Positions 25,975 through 34,871 of a stretch of DNA of 64,000 nucleotides are shown one piece after another. The notes below the pieces were generated by a model. The model worked only from the letters and a program-made list of their open reading frames with translations, searched no databases and was not told the origin of the DNA. The stretch comes from CAMEON01 sp045128275 (GTDB lineage Bacteria > Bacillota > Clostridia > Oscillospirales > CAG-272), in the NCBI GenBank assembly GCA_045128275.1, contig JBGVRH010000051.1:1-64000 (forward strand). The letters are read 5' to 3'. The position numbers and the translations under genes are program-made. Each line of letters starts with the position of its first letter. Position 1 is the stretch's first letter.

Positions 25975-26045
25975 ATCTGCACAGTCTCCTTTCAGAAAAA
26001 TCATATTCGGGGTTTGGCAAGACGGTTGGATGGCCGATACCCCCC

Positions 26046-26183
26046 TGTAGGGAGCGACGCCCTCGTCGCTCCGCCACAGAAGGCATACCGATATTTTTCG
26101 GCTTTAGGTTCACAAAAAACTAATCAAGCAAAGGAAATTGGAATTGAATAGGTCGCGGAGCGGTGAGGGCACCGCTCCCTACA
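26046..26183. repeat. 138 bp element with 11 bp terminal inverted repeats
   Basis: Ends TGTAGGGAGCG (26046-26056) and CGCTCCCTACA (26173-26183) are perfect inverted repeats. Inner inverted copies of GCTCCGC / GCGGAGC lie near 26067-26075 and 26154-26162. No coding potential and no clear target duplication. The TGTAGGG...CCCTACA end type resembles those at 46009-46062, so both may be related non-autonomous elements. Confidence 0.75.
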
Positions 26184-26202
26184 ATGGGTTGTCTGCAACC
26201 TC

Positions 26203-27609
26203 TCAAAAATCCAGATCCTCGGGGTTAAACTTCTTCTTATCCTCCGCTGTCACGGGAGTCGTTCCCTTCTCTGCGGCGGTGGGTGCCCACGCGTCCTCGG
26301 GGTCGCTGTCCTCATGCTTCAGCGTCACCGCCGACCCCACCACCTGCTCAAAAGTAGCCTCGGGGTTCTGCATGAGGATGTTCAGGACGGTCATATAGTC
26401 GCGAAGCATCTCGCGGGGGGTGATCATGCTGTCCGCGCCCGCGCGGGAGAGGCAGAGGTTGAGAAATGCCAGCTGCTGGGCGTCGGTGATGCGGCACTCC
26501 CAGTTGTAGAACTGGGCGTACAGCGCCGTCACGCGGCGGATCAGAGCCAGCAGCTCGTCGTCGGCCAGACGGCGCAGACGGATCACGGGGCCGATGAGGT
26601 TCTTGAAGCCCTCCAGGGCAAATCGGCTGTCGCAGAGACGGGAGCGGAGAGCCTCATAGGAGAACAGGCCTCGACGGGTGTCCTCGAGAAACTGGGGCGT
26701 GCCGCCGAAGACGATGCCCAAGCCCGGGGCGCGGCCCTGGAGGGTATCGTTGAACATGGACAGGATCTTCTCGTAGTTGTTCTCCCGGCTGACGCGGTGG
26801 ACGATCTTGTAGAGGTTGACGCACTCGTCGATGAAGACCACGAGGCCGCGATACCCCATCTTGCGGACGAGGGATGCCCAGAGCTTGAGGAAATCGTACC
26901 AGTTATCGTCGTCGATGATGACCGACACGGCAAAGCCCAGCTCGGATCGAGCCTCTGTTTTGGTGGCGTACTCACCTCTGAGCCAGCGCAGGCAGGCCGA
27001 CATCCGCAGGCGGGCGGTCTCGCCGTCCTCACGGTAGGCCTTGTAGTAGGCGGTGATGACGCGGGCGAAGTCAAAGCCTCCCACCAGAAACTCCAGCTCC
27101 CGCATGGTGTCGCTGACCTTGCGGGTCATGAGATCGTCAAAGCGGGGATCCTCGGGAGACACGCCGCCCGAGATCAGCTCATCCTGCATCATACCGATCC
27201 AGCGGGCGATGAGCTTGGGGAGAGCCCCGCCGTCGGGGGAGGCCTTGGAGGCCAGATTCTTCATCAGCTCGCGGTAGGTGGCCACACCCGACCCGCCGCT
27301 GCCGTAGAGACGGCGCTCGGGGGACAGGTCAGCATCGGCGGTGATGAAGTCCCGCTCCAGAGCGTAGCCACGGATGAGCTGGATGAGGAAGCTCTTACCG
27401 CTGCCGTAGCGGCCGATGAGGAAGCGCATAGAGCCGCCGCCACCGTCGATCTGCTCCAGATCCGACAGGAGTGCGGCGATCTCGTCCTTGCGCCCGATGG
27501 CGATGTAGGGCGCGCCCGCGCGAGGCACCACCCCCGCCGAAACGGACGCCAGCAGCGACCCCAGCACACGGCGGGGGACTTTCACTTGATTCTGATTGGT
27601 ATTTTCCAT
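26203..27609 (-). CDS. BrxD-like P-loop ATPase (DUF2791 type)
   Basis: A 468-residue ATPase. Walker A is IGRYGSGKSFLIQLIRG near 64-80; Walker B is LVVFIDECVNLY near 258-269. The N-terminal PRRVLGSLLASVSAGVVPR and the region around GLGIVFGGTPQFLEDTRRGL match the BREX system ATPase BrxD, also known as P-loop DUF2791. In other genomes this ATPase is found beside a TerB-N/TerB-C protein and an Lhr-like helicase, and presumably powers a shared DNA-acting complex. It starts 15 bp after the TerB gene, so is in the same operon. The C terminus has an acidic tail (SDPEDAWAPT...KKKFNPEDLDF). Confidence 0.88.
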   Translation of the reverse strand: MENTNQNQVKVPRRVLGSLLASVSAGVVPRAGAPYIAIGRKDEIAALLSDLEQIDGGGGSMRFLIGRYGSGKSFLIQLIRGYALERDFITADADLSPERRLYGSGGSGVATYRELMKNLASKASPDGGALPKLIARWIGMMQDELISGGVSPEDPRFDDLMTRKVSDTMRELEFLVGGFDFARVITAYYKAYREDGETARLRMSACLRWLRGEYATKTEARSELGFAVSVIIDDDNWYDFLKLWASLVRKMGYRGLVVFIDECVNLYKIVHRVSRENNYEKILSMFNDTLQGRAPGLGIVFGGTPQFLEDTRRGLFSYEALRSRLCDSRFALEGFKNLIGPVIRLRRLADDELLALIRRVTALYAQFYNWECRITDAQQLAFLNLCLSRAGADSMITPREMLRDYMTVLNILMQNPEATFEQVVGSAVTLKHEDSDPEDAWAPTAAEKGTTPVTAEDKKKFNPEDLDF

Positions 27610-27624
27610 ATAGTTTCTCCGTAA

Positions 27625-29619
27625 TTATAACAACTCAATGACCTGTTCGCGATAGTCTGCAATGACGGTATAGCCGCCCATCCCATCGTCCTCCAGCACG
27701 ATATCCCCGATCTCTCCGTCGGCGGTGAGAGCGTTGATCTCATCGGCCAGGGCATCGGGCATCTTCCCGAGAGCCTTGGCGGCGGCGCGCATAGCGGCAG
27801 AATCCCCGTCCAGAGCGGCCTTGATGAAGGGGGCGTAGGGCGCAAGTGGACGGTCTTCCCCCCTCTCAACGGTCATGGTAGGCTCACCGTTTACCGCGTC
27901 CTCGGCGTTCCCCTCCGTTTGCGCCGCAGGCGCAACATCATTTCCGCGAAGCGGAACATCATTTGCCGTGTCAACGGCATCCTCATTGCCTCGCAGAGGC
28001 ACATCATTTGCGCCCCGCGCAACCTCATTTGCCGCTCCGTCGGCAACCCCAAAAGCCTCCACGAGGATTTTGGTGGTCTCCCAGGAATCCGCCTCGATAG
28101 CCGCCGCATCCTCCAGAGACACCGCCTTGCGGGGCAGATCGTACAACGCCTCGTAGGCGGGGCGGGGTTCTTCCTTCTTCTTGACAATAGCGGCAGATTT
28201 GGTCGGTTCCATGGGGTTCAGGTAGACGTCCAGTGCATCCCGCAGAGGGATGGGCAAGGACATGACCGACAGCTTGGAGCGCACCCCGATCCATCCGCGA
28301 AGACGGTTCTCCACGTGCTTGACCATGTCTCCCATGAGGAAGCGCAGCTCGTGGGAGCGGGAGAAGGAGGTGTAGGCCACCTCGACCTTGCGCTTGTTGC
28401 GGTAGGAACAGAGAGCCCCCACGAAGGCGTCGCGGGTGACGGTGGAATCCAGCATCGTAATGGCGGGCTTCTGTCCGTTTGCCCCCAGAAGCAGGGGCAG
28501 GACGTGAGCCACGGCGGCGGGGATGGTGGAGTCGAACAGCTCCTTATGCTCTCCTCCCGCAAACTTGGACTTGCGGTAATCGTACTGACAGCAATGCCGC
28601 ATCAGAATGCGGGCGGTGCGGAGGGCGGTGGGGTCGGCTTTGCCCATGGACGAAGCACCATCACCCTCGGGCAGGCGGACGGCGGCGGAGAGGTAGAATT
28701 CCTTCAAGCGGCTCTCCTGAATGATGGCATCCAGCGCGGGGGCAAGGAGATCCACGGGGGCGATCAGCTCATGGATCAGGCAGTAATCGCAGAGCCACTC
28801 GCACATGTAGTGATCCAGCTGGGGAAAGGGCTTGCGGTAGGCCATCCAGACCTTCGCCATAGCATCGCGGCGGTCTCTTGCCTCGGCGGCCTCCCCCACG
28901 GGGAGGTTGATCAGCTCGAAGAGGTAGAGCAGGATGTAGGCGTAATCGGTGTCGGGGTACTGTCCCTTCCGCACGAACTCCCGCCAGTAGAGATACCACC
29001 CCTCGGAGCGGCGGTTCAGCTGGGTGTATTGAGGGAAATAGGAGAAAAAGCTGACCTTCTCGGCGGTCTTCGGGGGCTTCATGCCGTCGTAGCGGAGGGC
29101 ATCCTCCACGAAGCTGTCAAAGTAGTGGTAGCCCGCCTGCCAGCCGTAGACCTTGACGCTGTGGAGCAGGACACCGTGGGGGCGATACTCCCGCAGAGGC
29201 TCGGCGGGCTTGCTCTCGGCTCGCTTGTAGGAGGGGACGTAGCGGGTGGCCTCGGCCTCCCCTTGGACAGCGGGACGGGGATCGGAATTCGGATTCGGGT
29301 TGGGCGCGGGCTGGGGTGCTGGCATGGGACGGCCATATTCCCCCGCGCTTGGGGTGCTTCCCTCCTCCCTTGCAAAGACCGTTAAGGGAGCGGCGGTCAC
29401 AGGCTCAGAGGCTTTGGGGAGTGAGACTTCACCAACAGGCTCCGCCGTCCTCTGGGGCACCAGCTCGATCTCTACGGCAGTGGGCGCGGGACGGGGCGGA
29501 GGCGGGGTACGGCGGGCGGGTCGCTCGGGGAGGAGCTTATCCACGTCCCAAAAGTCGTCGATCTCCCGCTTGCGGTCGGATTCGGGGGTATTTTGGTGTT
29601 TTTTCTCCCATTCGGTCAT
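27625..29619 (-). CDS. TerB N-terminal / TerB-C domain protein
   Basis: A 664-residue cytoplasmic protein. A proline-rich, low-complexity leader (about 1-130) precedes a TerB-N domain, recognised by FFSYFPQYTQLNRRSEGWYL and QYPDTDYAYILLYLFELINL near 195-245. A helical middle region follows, then a repeat-derived linker (about 525-566) and a TerB-C domain at the end (ALADEINALTADGEIGDIV). TerB-N/TerB-C proteins are known from tellurite-stress and phage-defence-associated clusters, where they co-occur with ATPases and helicases. It is the first gene of the module, with its own promoter at 29668-29696. Confidence 0.85.
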   Translation of the reverse strand: MTEWEKKHQNTPESDRKREIDDFWDVDKLLPERPARRTPPPPRPAPTAVEIELVPQRTAEPVGEVSLPKASEPVTAAPLTVFAREEGSTPSAGEYGRPMPAPQPAPNPNPNSDPRPAVQGEAEATRYVPSYKRAESKPAEPLREYRPHGVLLHSVKVYGWQAGYHYFDSFVEDALRYDGMKPPKTAEKVSFFSYFPQYTQLNRRSEGWYLYWREFVRKGQYPDTDYAYILLYLFELINLPVGEAAEARDRRDAMAKVWMAYRKPFPQLDHYMCEWLCDYCLIHELIAPVDLLAPALDAIIQESRLKEFYLSAAVRLPEGDGASSMGKADPTALRTARILMRHCCQYDYRKSKFAGGEHKELFDSTIPAAVAHVLPLLLGANGQKPAITMLDSTVTRDAFVGALCSYRNKRKVEVAYTSFSRSHELRFLMGDMVKHVENRLRGWIGVRSKLSVMSLPIPLRDALDVYLNPMEPTKSAAIVKKKEEPRPAYEALYDLPRKAVSLEDAAAIEADSWETTKILVEAFGVADGAANEVARGANDVPLRGNEDAVDTANDVPLRGNDVAPAAQTEGNAEDAVNGEPTMTVERGEDRPLAPYAPFIKAALDGDSAAMRAAAKALGKMPDALADEINALTADGEIGDIVLEDDGMGGYTVIADYREQVIELL
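27920..28045. repeat. In-frame array of six variable hairpins inside the TerB gene
   Basis: Six hairpins of 5-6 bp stems with 3-6 nt loops (stems TGCGCC, TTCCGC, TGCCGT, TGCCTC, TGCGC, TGCCG) are separated by a near-constant spacer like CATCATTT. Period is 21-23 bp. Each stem is perfectly self-complementary although sequences differ. The array encodes part of the linker between the TerB-N region and TerB-C (repeated NDVPLRGN). Confidence 0.8.
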
Positions 29620-29667
29620 ATATATGCCTCCTTTCCCGGGGCCTTGCGTGATTCTTTGTAATATATT

Positions 29668-29696
29668 ATTGTACCATACATTGGGATGCTTGTCAA
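29668..29696 (-). promoter_or_regulatory. Promoter of the TerB-BrxD operon
   Basis: On the minus strand: -35 TTGACA, 17 bp, -10 TACAAT; AAAGGAGG precedes the start codon about 48 bp downstream. Confidence 0.8.
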
Positions 29697-29742
29697 TGAT
29701 TTTTCGGGAATTTGCGGGAGGAACACGAACAGAAATTCAAAC

Positions 29743-29772
29743 ACAAAAAAGCCCCCGCCGAGGCAGGGGCAA
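29743..29772 (-). terminator. Terminator after the deacetylase gene
   Basis: GCCCCTGC pairs with GCGGGGGC around a 4 nt loop, followed on the minus strand by TTTTTTG. Confidence 0.9.
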
Positions 29773-29783
29773 ATTATAGGAAA

Positions 29784-30635
29784 TCAGCGGAACTTCTTGG
29801 TCTCACCGGGCTCGACCTTGCAGGTCACACCCGCGTACTCGAACCACACGGGGATGGCCGTGGGGTTGTGGACAAACTTACCCTCCACCGAGAAGTGCAG
29901 GGCGCGGTAGGCCTCCACGTACTCGTAGATCTCCATGTTGGTAGCGTACCAGATATCCTCATGACCGCCCAGCTTCTCGCAGGCGGACTCGATCAGTTCC
30001 CAGTTGTTGTCGGCGTCAAACTCGTAAGCATGCCCCCAGACGTAGTAGAGCCAAGGGGTATCCCACGGGCCGGGATTTCCGTTCAGGAAGGTATCGGTCA
30101 GCTGGGGGAAGCGGGGATCCTTATGGTGGCAGGTGGCGGGCATACGGAGCCAGTCGGTGGGGATGGAGAAGTTGCCCGTGGACACGGTGGTGCGGGCGTA
30201 GGCAATGCCGTTATCACGGAGGACGTCCACAGTCATGTCGCTGAAGGTGCCCATGGGGTAGGCACAGCCGCGGATGAGGCGGTCAAAAAGCTTCTCCAAC
30301 ACCTCCCGGTCCTTGGCCACCTCGTAGTTGGCGATGGGGCGGGGGATACGGTCGAGGAAGGGGTGGGTGTAGCTGTGGATGGCGATCTCGTGGTTCTTGC
30401 CCAGTTCGCCGCCGTAGGTCTCCAGGGCCATCTTGTAGCCCACGCGGCGGTGGATGGTGCCCTCGGGCCAGGTGTACTCGGCGGTCTCCAAGGGCTGGCC
30501 GTTGAGGTTGAAGGTACCCTTCAGGCCGTGCTTGTTGAAGATCTCCATGAGGCGGGCATCCTGCTCCACACCGTCGTCGTAGGAGAAGGTGAGGGCCTTG
30601 CGCTTGGCGTTGGGGAAAAGCATGTACATCATCAT
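29784..30635 (-). CDS. Polysaccharide deacetylase family protein
   Basis: A 283-residue NodB-type deacetylase. The start at 30635 is preferred since AAGGAG stands 9 nt upstream; frame extends further without a good site. The first metal-binding motif is FSYDDGVEQD (about 17-26) and the second HSYTHP near residue 86 (H-x3-H). No signal peptide is visible, so it would act in the cytoplasm, as do some sugar or cyclic-diester-like deacetylases of carbohydrate-esterase family 4. Substrate unknown. It follows a membrane-anchored gene 53 bp upstream. Confidence 0.85.
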   Translation of the reverse strand: MMMYMLFPNAKRKALTFSYDDGVEQDARLMEIFNKHGLKGTFNLNGQPLETAEYTWPEGTIHRRVGYKMALETYGGELGKNHEIAIHSYTHPFLDRIPRPIANYEVAKDREVLEKLFDRLIRGCAYPMGTFSDMTVDVLRDNGIAYARTTVSTGNFSIPTDWLRMPATCHHKDPRFPQLTDTFLNGNPGPWDTPWLYYVWGHAYEFDADNNWELIESACEKLGGHEDIWYATNMEIYEYVEAYRALHFSVEGKFVHNPTAIPVWFEYAGVTCKVEPGETKKFR

Positions 30636-30688
30636 GGTCTTAGTCTCCTTATCAATATGTTTTTTGGATAACTGATCTTTTTTGTTGG

Positions 30689-31657
30689 TCAAGGGGAGAT
30701 CTCGTTCCCCTCGGGGTCATAGTAGGTATCGGTCAGCACCTCTCCGTTTTCACCGTAGGTGATCACACGGCACACGTATTGACCGTATCCGTATTCTTCC
30801 ACAAAGAAGGTCTCCTCGATCACGGCTCCGTTGAGTTTCTTCACCTGATGGTTCGGTTCCCTCCACTCGTCATAGGTATATTCCCACGTGTAGTGCCGCT
30901 CGGGATCACCGTTTTCATCGTAGAAGATCTCGTAATCCCAATACCACGCGACGCTCGGGCTTAGGAAGCACAGATACTCGTATACGCGTAGGTCATCCGC
31001 GTAGTGAACCTGCCCGAGAAGCCTCCCCATGGCGTCATAGGTGTTCACGAACCGCTCGGTCTTGGTCAGCTTGCCTTCGGCATCGTAATAGAAAATGTAG
31101 TCCTTATGGTCAAATTTGTACAGGGAAACCGTCCGACCGCCGTCCTCTTCGTAGGAGATACACTCCCGATAGGTATGCTCGGGATCCACCTCGGGTTTGA
31201 CGGCACGGTTCTCCTCATAGATCAGCACGTCGTTTTCATACACGAGCGTGTGCTTGGGCTCCATGTCACCGGGGTTTTCGTACTCATACGCATAGCGGGT
31301 CACCTTGACGGCGTTCCCCTCGGCATCGTATTCGGTCTCCAGGGTCAGGAGCCATCTATGGTCGGGATCATACTCACGGACGGTATAGCCCCCGTTTTCC
31401 AGCTTACCGTACAAGCCGCAGTCGCAGTAGCGAAATTCCTCCTCGACAAAGACGTGTTCATGGGGTCGGGACTCGGCGGGATCTCCACGGTCATGAGTGC
31501 CGTCCGAGAGATCCCCCCAGTCCTCAAAGGGCTTCTCCAGAAGCACCCCGATGGCATCCGCCAGGGAAAAACCCGAGTGGATCAGTAAAGCGAGTCCCCC
31601 CGCAAGGAGGAGGGCGGCGCACAGACATAAAAGCGGGATGAGTATCCGTTTTTTCAT
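30689..31657 (-). CDS. Membrane-anchored protein with YD/RHS-like repeats
   Basis: A 322-residue protein starting at 31657 (GGGA upstream), with a hydrophobic signal-anchor (about 4-26, ILIPLLCLCAALLLAGGLALL). The outer part contains repeats of an antiparallel-strand type: TEYDAEGNAVKVTRYAYEYE, FYYDAEGKLTKTERFVNTYD, FYDENGDPERHYTWEYTYDE, as in RHS or YD-repeat proteins. These often form a beta-shell or bind sugars, but here they are few. The gene is followed by a deacetylase, so it may help handle surface polysaccharide. Function unknown. Confidence 0.7.
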   Translation of the reverse strand: MKKRILIPLLCLCAALLLAGGLALLIHSGFSLADAIGVLLEKPFEDWGDLSDGTHDRGDPAESRPHEHVFVEEEFRYCDCGLYGKLENGGYTVREYDPDHRWLLTLETEYDAEGNAVKVTRYAYEYENPGDMEPKHTLVYENDVLIYEENRAVKPEVDPEHTYRECISYEEDGGRTVSLYKFDHKDYIFYYDAEGKLTKTERFVNTYDAMGRLLGQVHYADDLRVYEYLCFLSPSVAWYWDYEIFYDENGDPERHYTWEYTYDEWREPNHQVKKLNGAVIEETFFVEEYGYGQYVCRVITYGENGEVLTDTYYDPEGNEISP

Positions 31658-31734
31658 AGTCGTTTCCCATTTCTGTATTTCGGTTTTGCGCAAAACGCGC
31701 CCCTTGTCACCCAAGAGACGCGTTTTTCAATTAT

Positions 31735-31825
31735 CAAAGATATATTTAAAAGTTTTGGGGATTCATAAGGGACTTTTTCAAAAGTCCCTTATGCGGGGGT
31801 CAGGGGCAGAGCCCCTCGTTCTCCA
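31735..31825. repeat. Dispersed intergenic repeat, copy C
   Basis: Stem CATAAGGGACTTTT (31764-31777) against 31780-31793, and GGGGC-aga-GCCCC nearby; almost identical to copy A over 57-131. It lies just beyond the stop codon of valS (minus strand). Confidence 0.8.
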
Positions 31826-34480
31826 TTAACCCAACTTAGCCAGAGCAGCCTTGGTCGCGCCCAGCTTCTCCTGTGCGGCGGCCAGCTTAGCCTTCTCGGC
31901 ATCCACAACGGCGGCGGGAGCCTTGGCCACGAAGCCTGCGTTGCCCAGCTTGCCCTCCAGACGCTTGACCTCGCCCTCCAGCTTGGTGATCTCGGAGGCA
32001 AGGCGAGCCTTCTCCTTCTCGAAGTCGATCAGATCGGCCAGAGGCAGGTAGGCGGTGGCGGAGGGAGTGATGACCTGTACGGCGGTGTCGGCGGAAACCA
32101 CAGACTCGTCGAACTTCTCGGCCACGGTCATGTCGGCGGCAGAGGCCAGACGGGCGAAGAAGGGAGCGGTGCCGGCGTGGAAGGTGTCCACGTACTTGGT
32201 CTCGATGAACAGAGCGGCCTTGCGAGAGGGAGCAATGTTCATCTCGGAGCGGCGGTTACGGATGGCGCGGATCAGCTCAATGATACGCTCCATCTCGGCG
32301 GCCTCGGCGGCAAAGGACAGAGCCTCGTTGTAGGTGGGGTAGGTGGAGATCATGATGCTCTCGGCATCCCCCGCGAGGGTGGGCAGGGAGGCGAAGATCT
32401 CCTCGGTGATGAAGGGCATGAAGGGATGCAGGAGCTTCAGAATGCCGTTCAGCACGTAGGAAATGACGTTCTGGCAGACCAGGTTCTGCTCAGTGTCCTT
32501 CTCATTCAGACGGGACTTGGCCAGCTCGATGTACCAGTCGCAGAAGATGTCCCAGGTGAAGTCATACAGCGCGCCCAGAGCCACGCCCAGCTCGTACTTG
32601 TCCAGGTTGGCATTGACGCGGGCGGCCAGCTCGTTGAAGCCGTTGAGGAGCCACTTGTCCTCGGGGGAGAGCTTGTCGGCCTCGGGCAGGTGGATCTCGT
32701 CGATGGTAAGGTTCATGCGCACGAAGCGGGAGGCGTTCCACAGCTTGTTGGCGAAGTTACGGGCGGCCTCGATCTTCTCGTCGGAGAAGCGCATATCGTT
32801 TCCGGGGGAGTTACCCGTAGCCAGCGCGAAGCGGAGAGCATCCGCGCCGTAGTTGGCGATGATCTCCAGAGGATCGATGCCGTTGCCCAGGGACTTGGAC
32901 ATCTTACGGCCCTGTGCGTCGCGCACCAGACCGTGGATGAGGACGGTATCGAAGGGCACCTCACCCGTGTACTCCAGGGCAGAGAAGATCATACGGGAGA
33001 CCCAGAAGGTGATGATATCGTAGCCGGTAACCAGGGTGTTGGTGGGGTAGAAGTAAGCCAGATCCTCGGTCTCCTCGGGCCAGCCCAGAGTGGAGAAGGG
33101 CCAGAGGGCGGAGGAGAACCAGGTGTCCAGGGTGTCGGGATCCCGGGTCACGGTGCCGCCGCACTTGGGGCAGGCGGTGCAGCCGTCGGGAGCCACCTCC
33201 ACGTGGCCGCAGGCGTCGCAGTAGTAGGCGGGAATGCGGTGGCCCCACCAGAGCTGACGGGAGATACACCAATCCTGGCTGTTCTCCATCCAGTGGAAGT
33301 AGTTCTTATCAAAGCGCTCGGGGACGAAGCGGGTCTTGCCCTCGCGGACGGCATCAATGGCGGGCTTGGCCAGAGGCTCCATGCGGACGAACCACTGGAG
33401 GGAGATCATGGGCTCGATGGTGGTGCCGCAACGGTAGCAGGTGCCCACCTCGTGCTTCAGATCCTCGATCTCGGCCAGGAAACCGCCCTCGCGCAGGTCG
33501 TTGACGATGGCCTTACGAGCCTCGTAGCGATCCATACCGGCGTACTTGGGGTAGTTGTCGGTGATCTTGGCGCGGTTGGTCAGCACCACCTCCATGGGCA
33601 GGTGGCAACGGCGGCCCACCTCGAAGTCGTTGGGGTCGTGGGCGGGGGTGATCTTCACGCAGCCCGTACCCTTATCCAGCTGGGCGTGCTCGTCGGCCAC
33701 GATGGGAATGCGGCGGCCCACCAGAGGCAGGACAACGTACTTACCGATCAGATCCTTGTAGCGCTCGTCGGCGGGGTTGACGGCCACGGCGGTATCGCCC
33801 AGCAGGGTCTCGGGACGGGTGGTAGCCACCTCCACGTATCCGCCGCCGCCCACCAGGGGGTAACGGATGTGCCAGAAATGACCGTTCTGCTCCTCATAGT
33901 CCACCTCGGCGTTGGAGATGGAGGTCTCGCAGTGGGGGCACCAGTTGATGATGCGCTCGCCGCGGTAGATCAGACCCTTCTCGTAGAGGCGGCCAAAGAC
34001 CTTGCGGACGGCCTTGGAGCAGCCCTCGTCCAGGGTGAAGCGCTCACGGCTCCAGTCGCAGGAGGAGCCCATCTTCTTCAGCTGGGAAATGATGCGGTTG
34101 CCGTACTGCTCCTTCCACTTCCAGGCGCGCTCCAAAAACTTCTCACGGCCGAGGTCTTCCTTAGTCAGACCTTCCTTGCGCATAGCCTCCACGATCTTGG
34201 CCTCGGTGGCGATGGAGGCGTGGTCGGTGCCGGGGAGCCACAGGGTGGCGTAGCCCGACATACGCTTGTAGCGGATCAGGATATCCTGGAGGGTGTTGTC
34301 CAGGGCGTGACCCATGTGGAGCTGGCCCGTAATGTTGGGCGGAGGGATGACGATGGTGTAGGGCTTCTTGTCGGGATCGCGGTGGGCGGTGAAATAGCCC
34401 TTATCCACCCAATTCTGGTAGATCCTGTCCTCAAATTCGGACGGGGCGTATGTCTTGGGAAGCTCGGTGTTGGGATTCAT
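31826..34480 (-). CDS. valS: Valine-tRNA ligase
   Basis: Class I aminoacyl-tRNA synthetase of 884 residues, normal length. HIGH-type motif PPPNITGQLHMGHALDN near 46-62, editing domain with TTRPETLLGDTAVAVNP near 215-231, and KMSKS (GRKMSKSLGNG) near 528. The C-terminal coiled coil (SEITKLEGEVKRLEGKLGNAGF) is typical of ValRS. A T-box leader lies at 35152-35412, but a repeat and a small gene are between it and valS. Confidence 0.99.
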   Translation of the reverse strand: MNPNTELPKTYAPSEFEDRIYQNWVDKGYFTAHRDPDKKPYTIVIPPPNITGQLHMGHALDNTLQDILIRYKRMSGYATLWLPGTDHASIATEAKIVEAMRKEGLTKEDLGREKFLERAWKWKEQYGNRIISQLKKMGSSCDWSRERFTLDEGCSKAVRKVFGRLYEKGLIYRGERIINWCPHCETSISNAEVDYEEQNGHFWHIRYPLVGGGGYVEVATTRPETLLGDTAVAVNPADERYKDLIGKYVVLPLVGRRIPIVADEHAQLDKGTGCVKITPAHDPNDFEVGRRCHLPMEVVLTNRAKITDNYPKYAGMDRYEARKAIVNDLREGGFLAEIEDLKHEVGTCYRCGTTIEPMISLQWFVRMEPLAKPAIDAVREGKTRFVPERFDKNYFHWMENSQDWCISRQLWWGHRIPAYYCDACGHVEVAPDGCTACPKCGGTVTRDPDTLDTWFSSALWPFSTLGWPEETEDLAYFYPTNTLVTGYDIITFWVSRMIFSALEYTGEVPFDTVLIHGLVRDAQGRKMSKSLGNGIDPLEIIANYGADALRFALATGNSPGNDMRFSDEKIEAARNFANKLWNASRFVRMNLTIDEIHLPEADKLSPEDKWLLNGFNELAARVNANLDKYELGVALGALYDFTWDIFCDWYIELAKSRLNEKDTEQNLVCQNVISYVLNGILKLLHPFMPFITEEIFASLPTLAGDAESIMISTYPTYNEALSFAAEAAEMERIIELIRAIRNRRSEMNIAPSRKAALFIETKYVDTFHAGTAPFFARLASAADMTVAEKFDESVVSADTAVQVITPSATAYLPLADLIDFEKEKARLASEITKLEGEVKRLEGKLGNAGFVAKAPAAVVDAEKAKLAAAQEKLGATKAALAKLG

Positions 34481-34533
34481 GGGAATCTCCTTTCTATTTG
34501 GTGAGGTAATAATATAATCAGAATCAATGGAAT

Positions 34534-34815
34534 TTATCGTTTGCGTGTGGTGATCATCGCGACAATCGATGCGATAAATACCGTAATATCCACGATATAC
34601 ACATAAAAAACCGGTGTGCCAACGGTGCCGATCAAAAATTCTCCGAAGGTTTTCCCCTCGCTTGTGGAATTGCCGTTTTCGGTTTGGTTCAGGATTGCAT
34701 CTCCCAATTCAGATGCTACGTTTCCCAATACCCACATGAAAACCGTAAACAAACCCAGCAGGATCAAAACTGTTAAAGAGAACGCAAATATACATATCCA
34801 TACAGAACGCATCAT
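34534..34815 (-). CDS. Small AT-rich two-helix membrane protein
   Basis: A 93-residue protein with start chosen at 34815, 8 nt after AGGA; an in-frame ATG 48 nt upstream lacks a site. Two hydrophobic segments flank a short Asn/Gly/Ser loop: about 5-30 (VWICIFAFSLTVLILLGLF) and 70-89 (VFYVYIVDITVFIASIVAMI). Codon and base composition are distinctly more AT-rich than valS, suggesting recent acquisition. It lies between valS and its T-box leader, so valine starvation would also raise its transcription unless a promoter lies in the repeat. Function unknown. Confidence 0.5.
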   Translation of the reverse strand: MMRSVWICIFAFSLTVLILLGLFTVFMWVLGNVASELGDAILNQTENGNSTSEGKTFGEFLIGTVGTPVFYVYIVDITVFIASIVAMITTRKR

Positions 34816-34871
34816 ATGATTTTTCCTATCAAACATAATCAGATATAGTGATTCGTTTCGCATTTAAGCAT

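Noticed and set aside
26046..26183. Insertion sequence
   Set aside because: The 138 bp element has inverted ends but no transposase and no clear target duplication.
22169..29619. Complete BREX system
   Set aside because: BrxD-like and BrxHI-like proteins are present, but pglX methylase, pglZ phosphatase and brxC/pglY are not in the window, and the first gene is a TerB protein.
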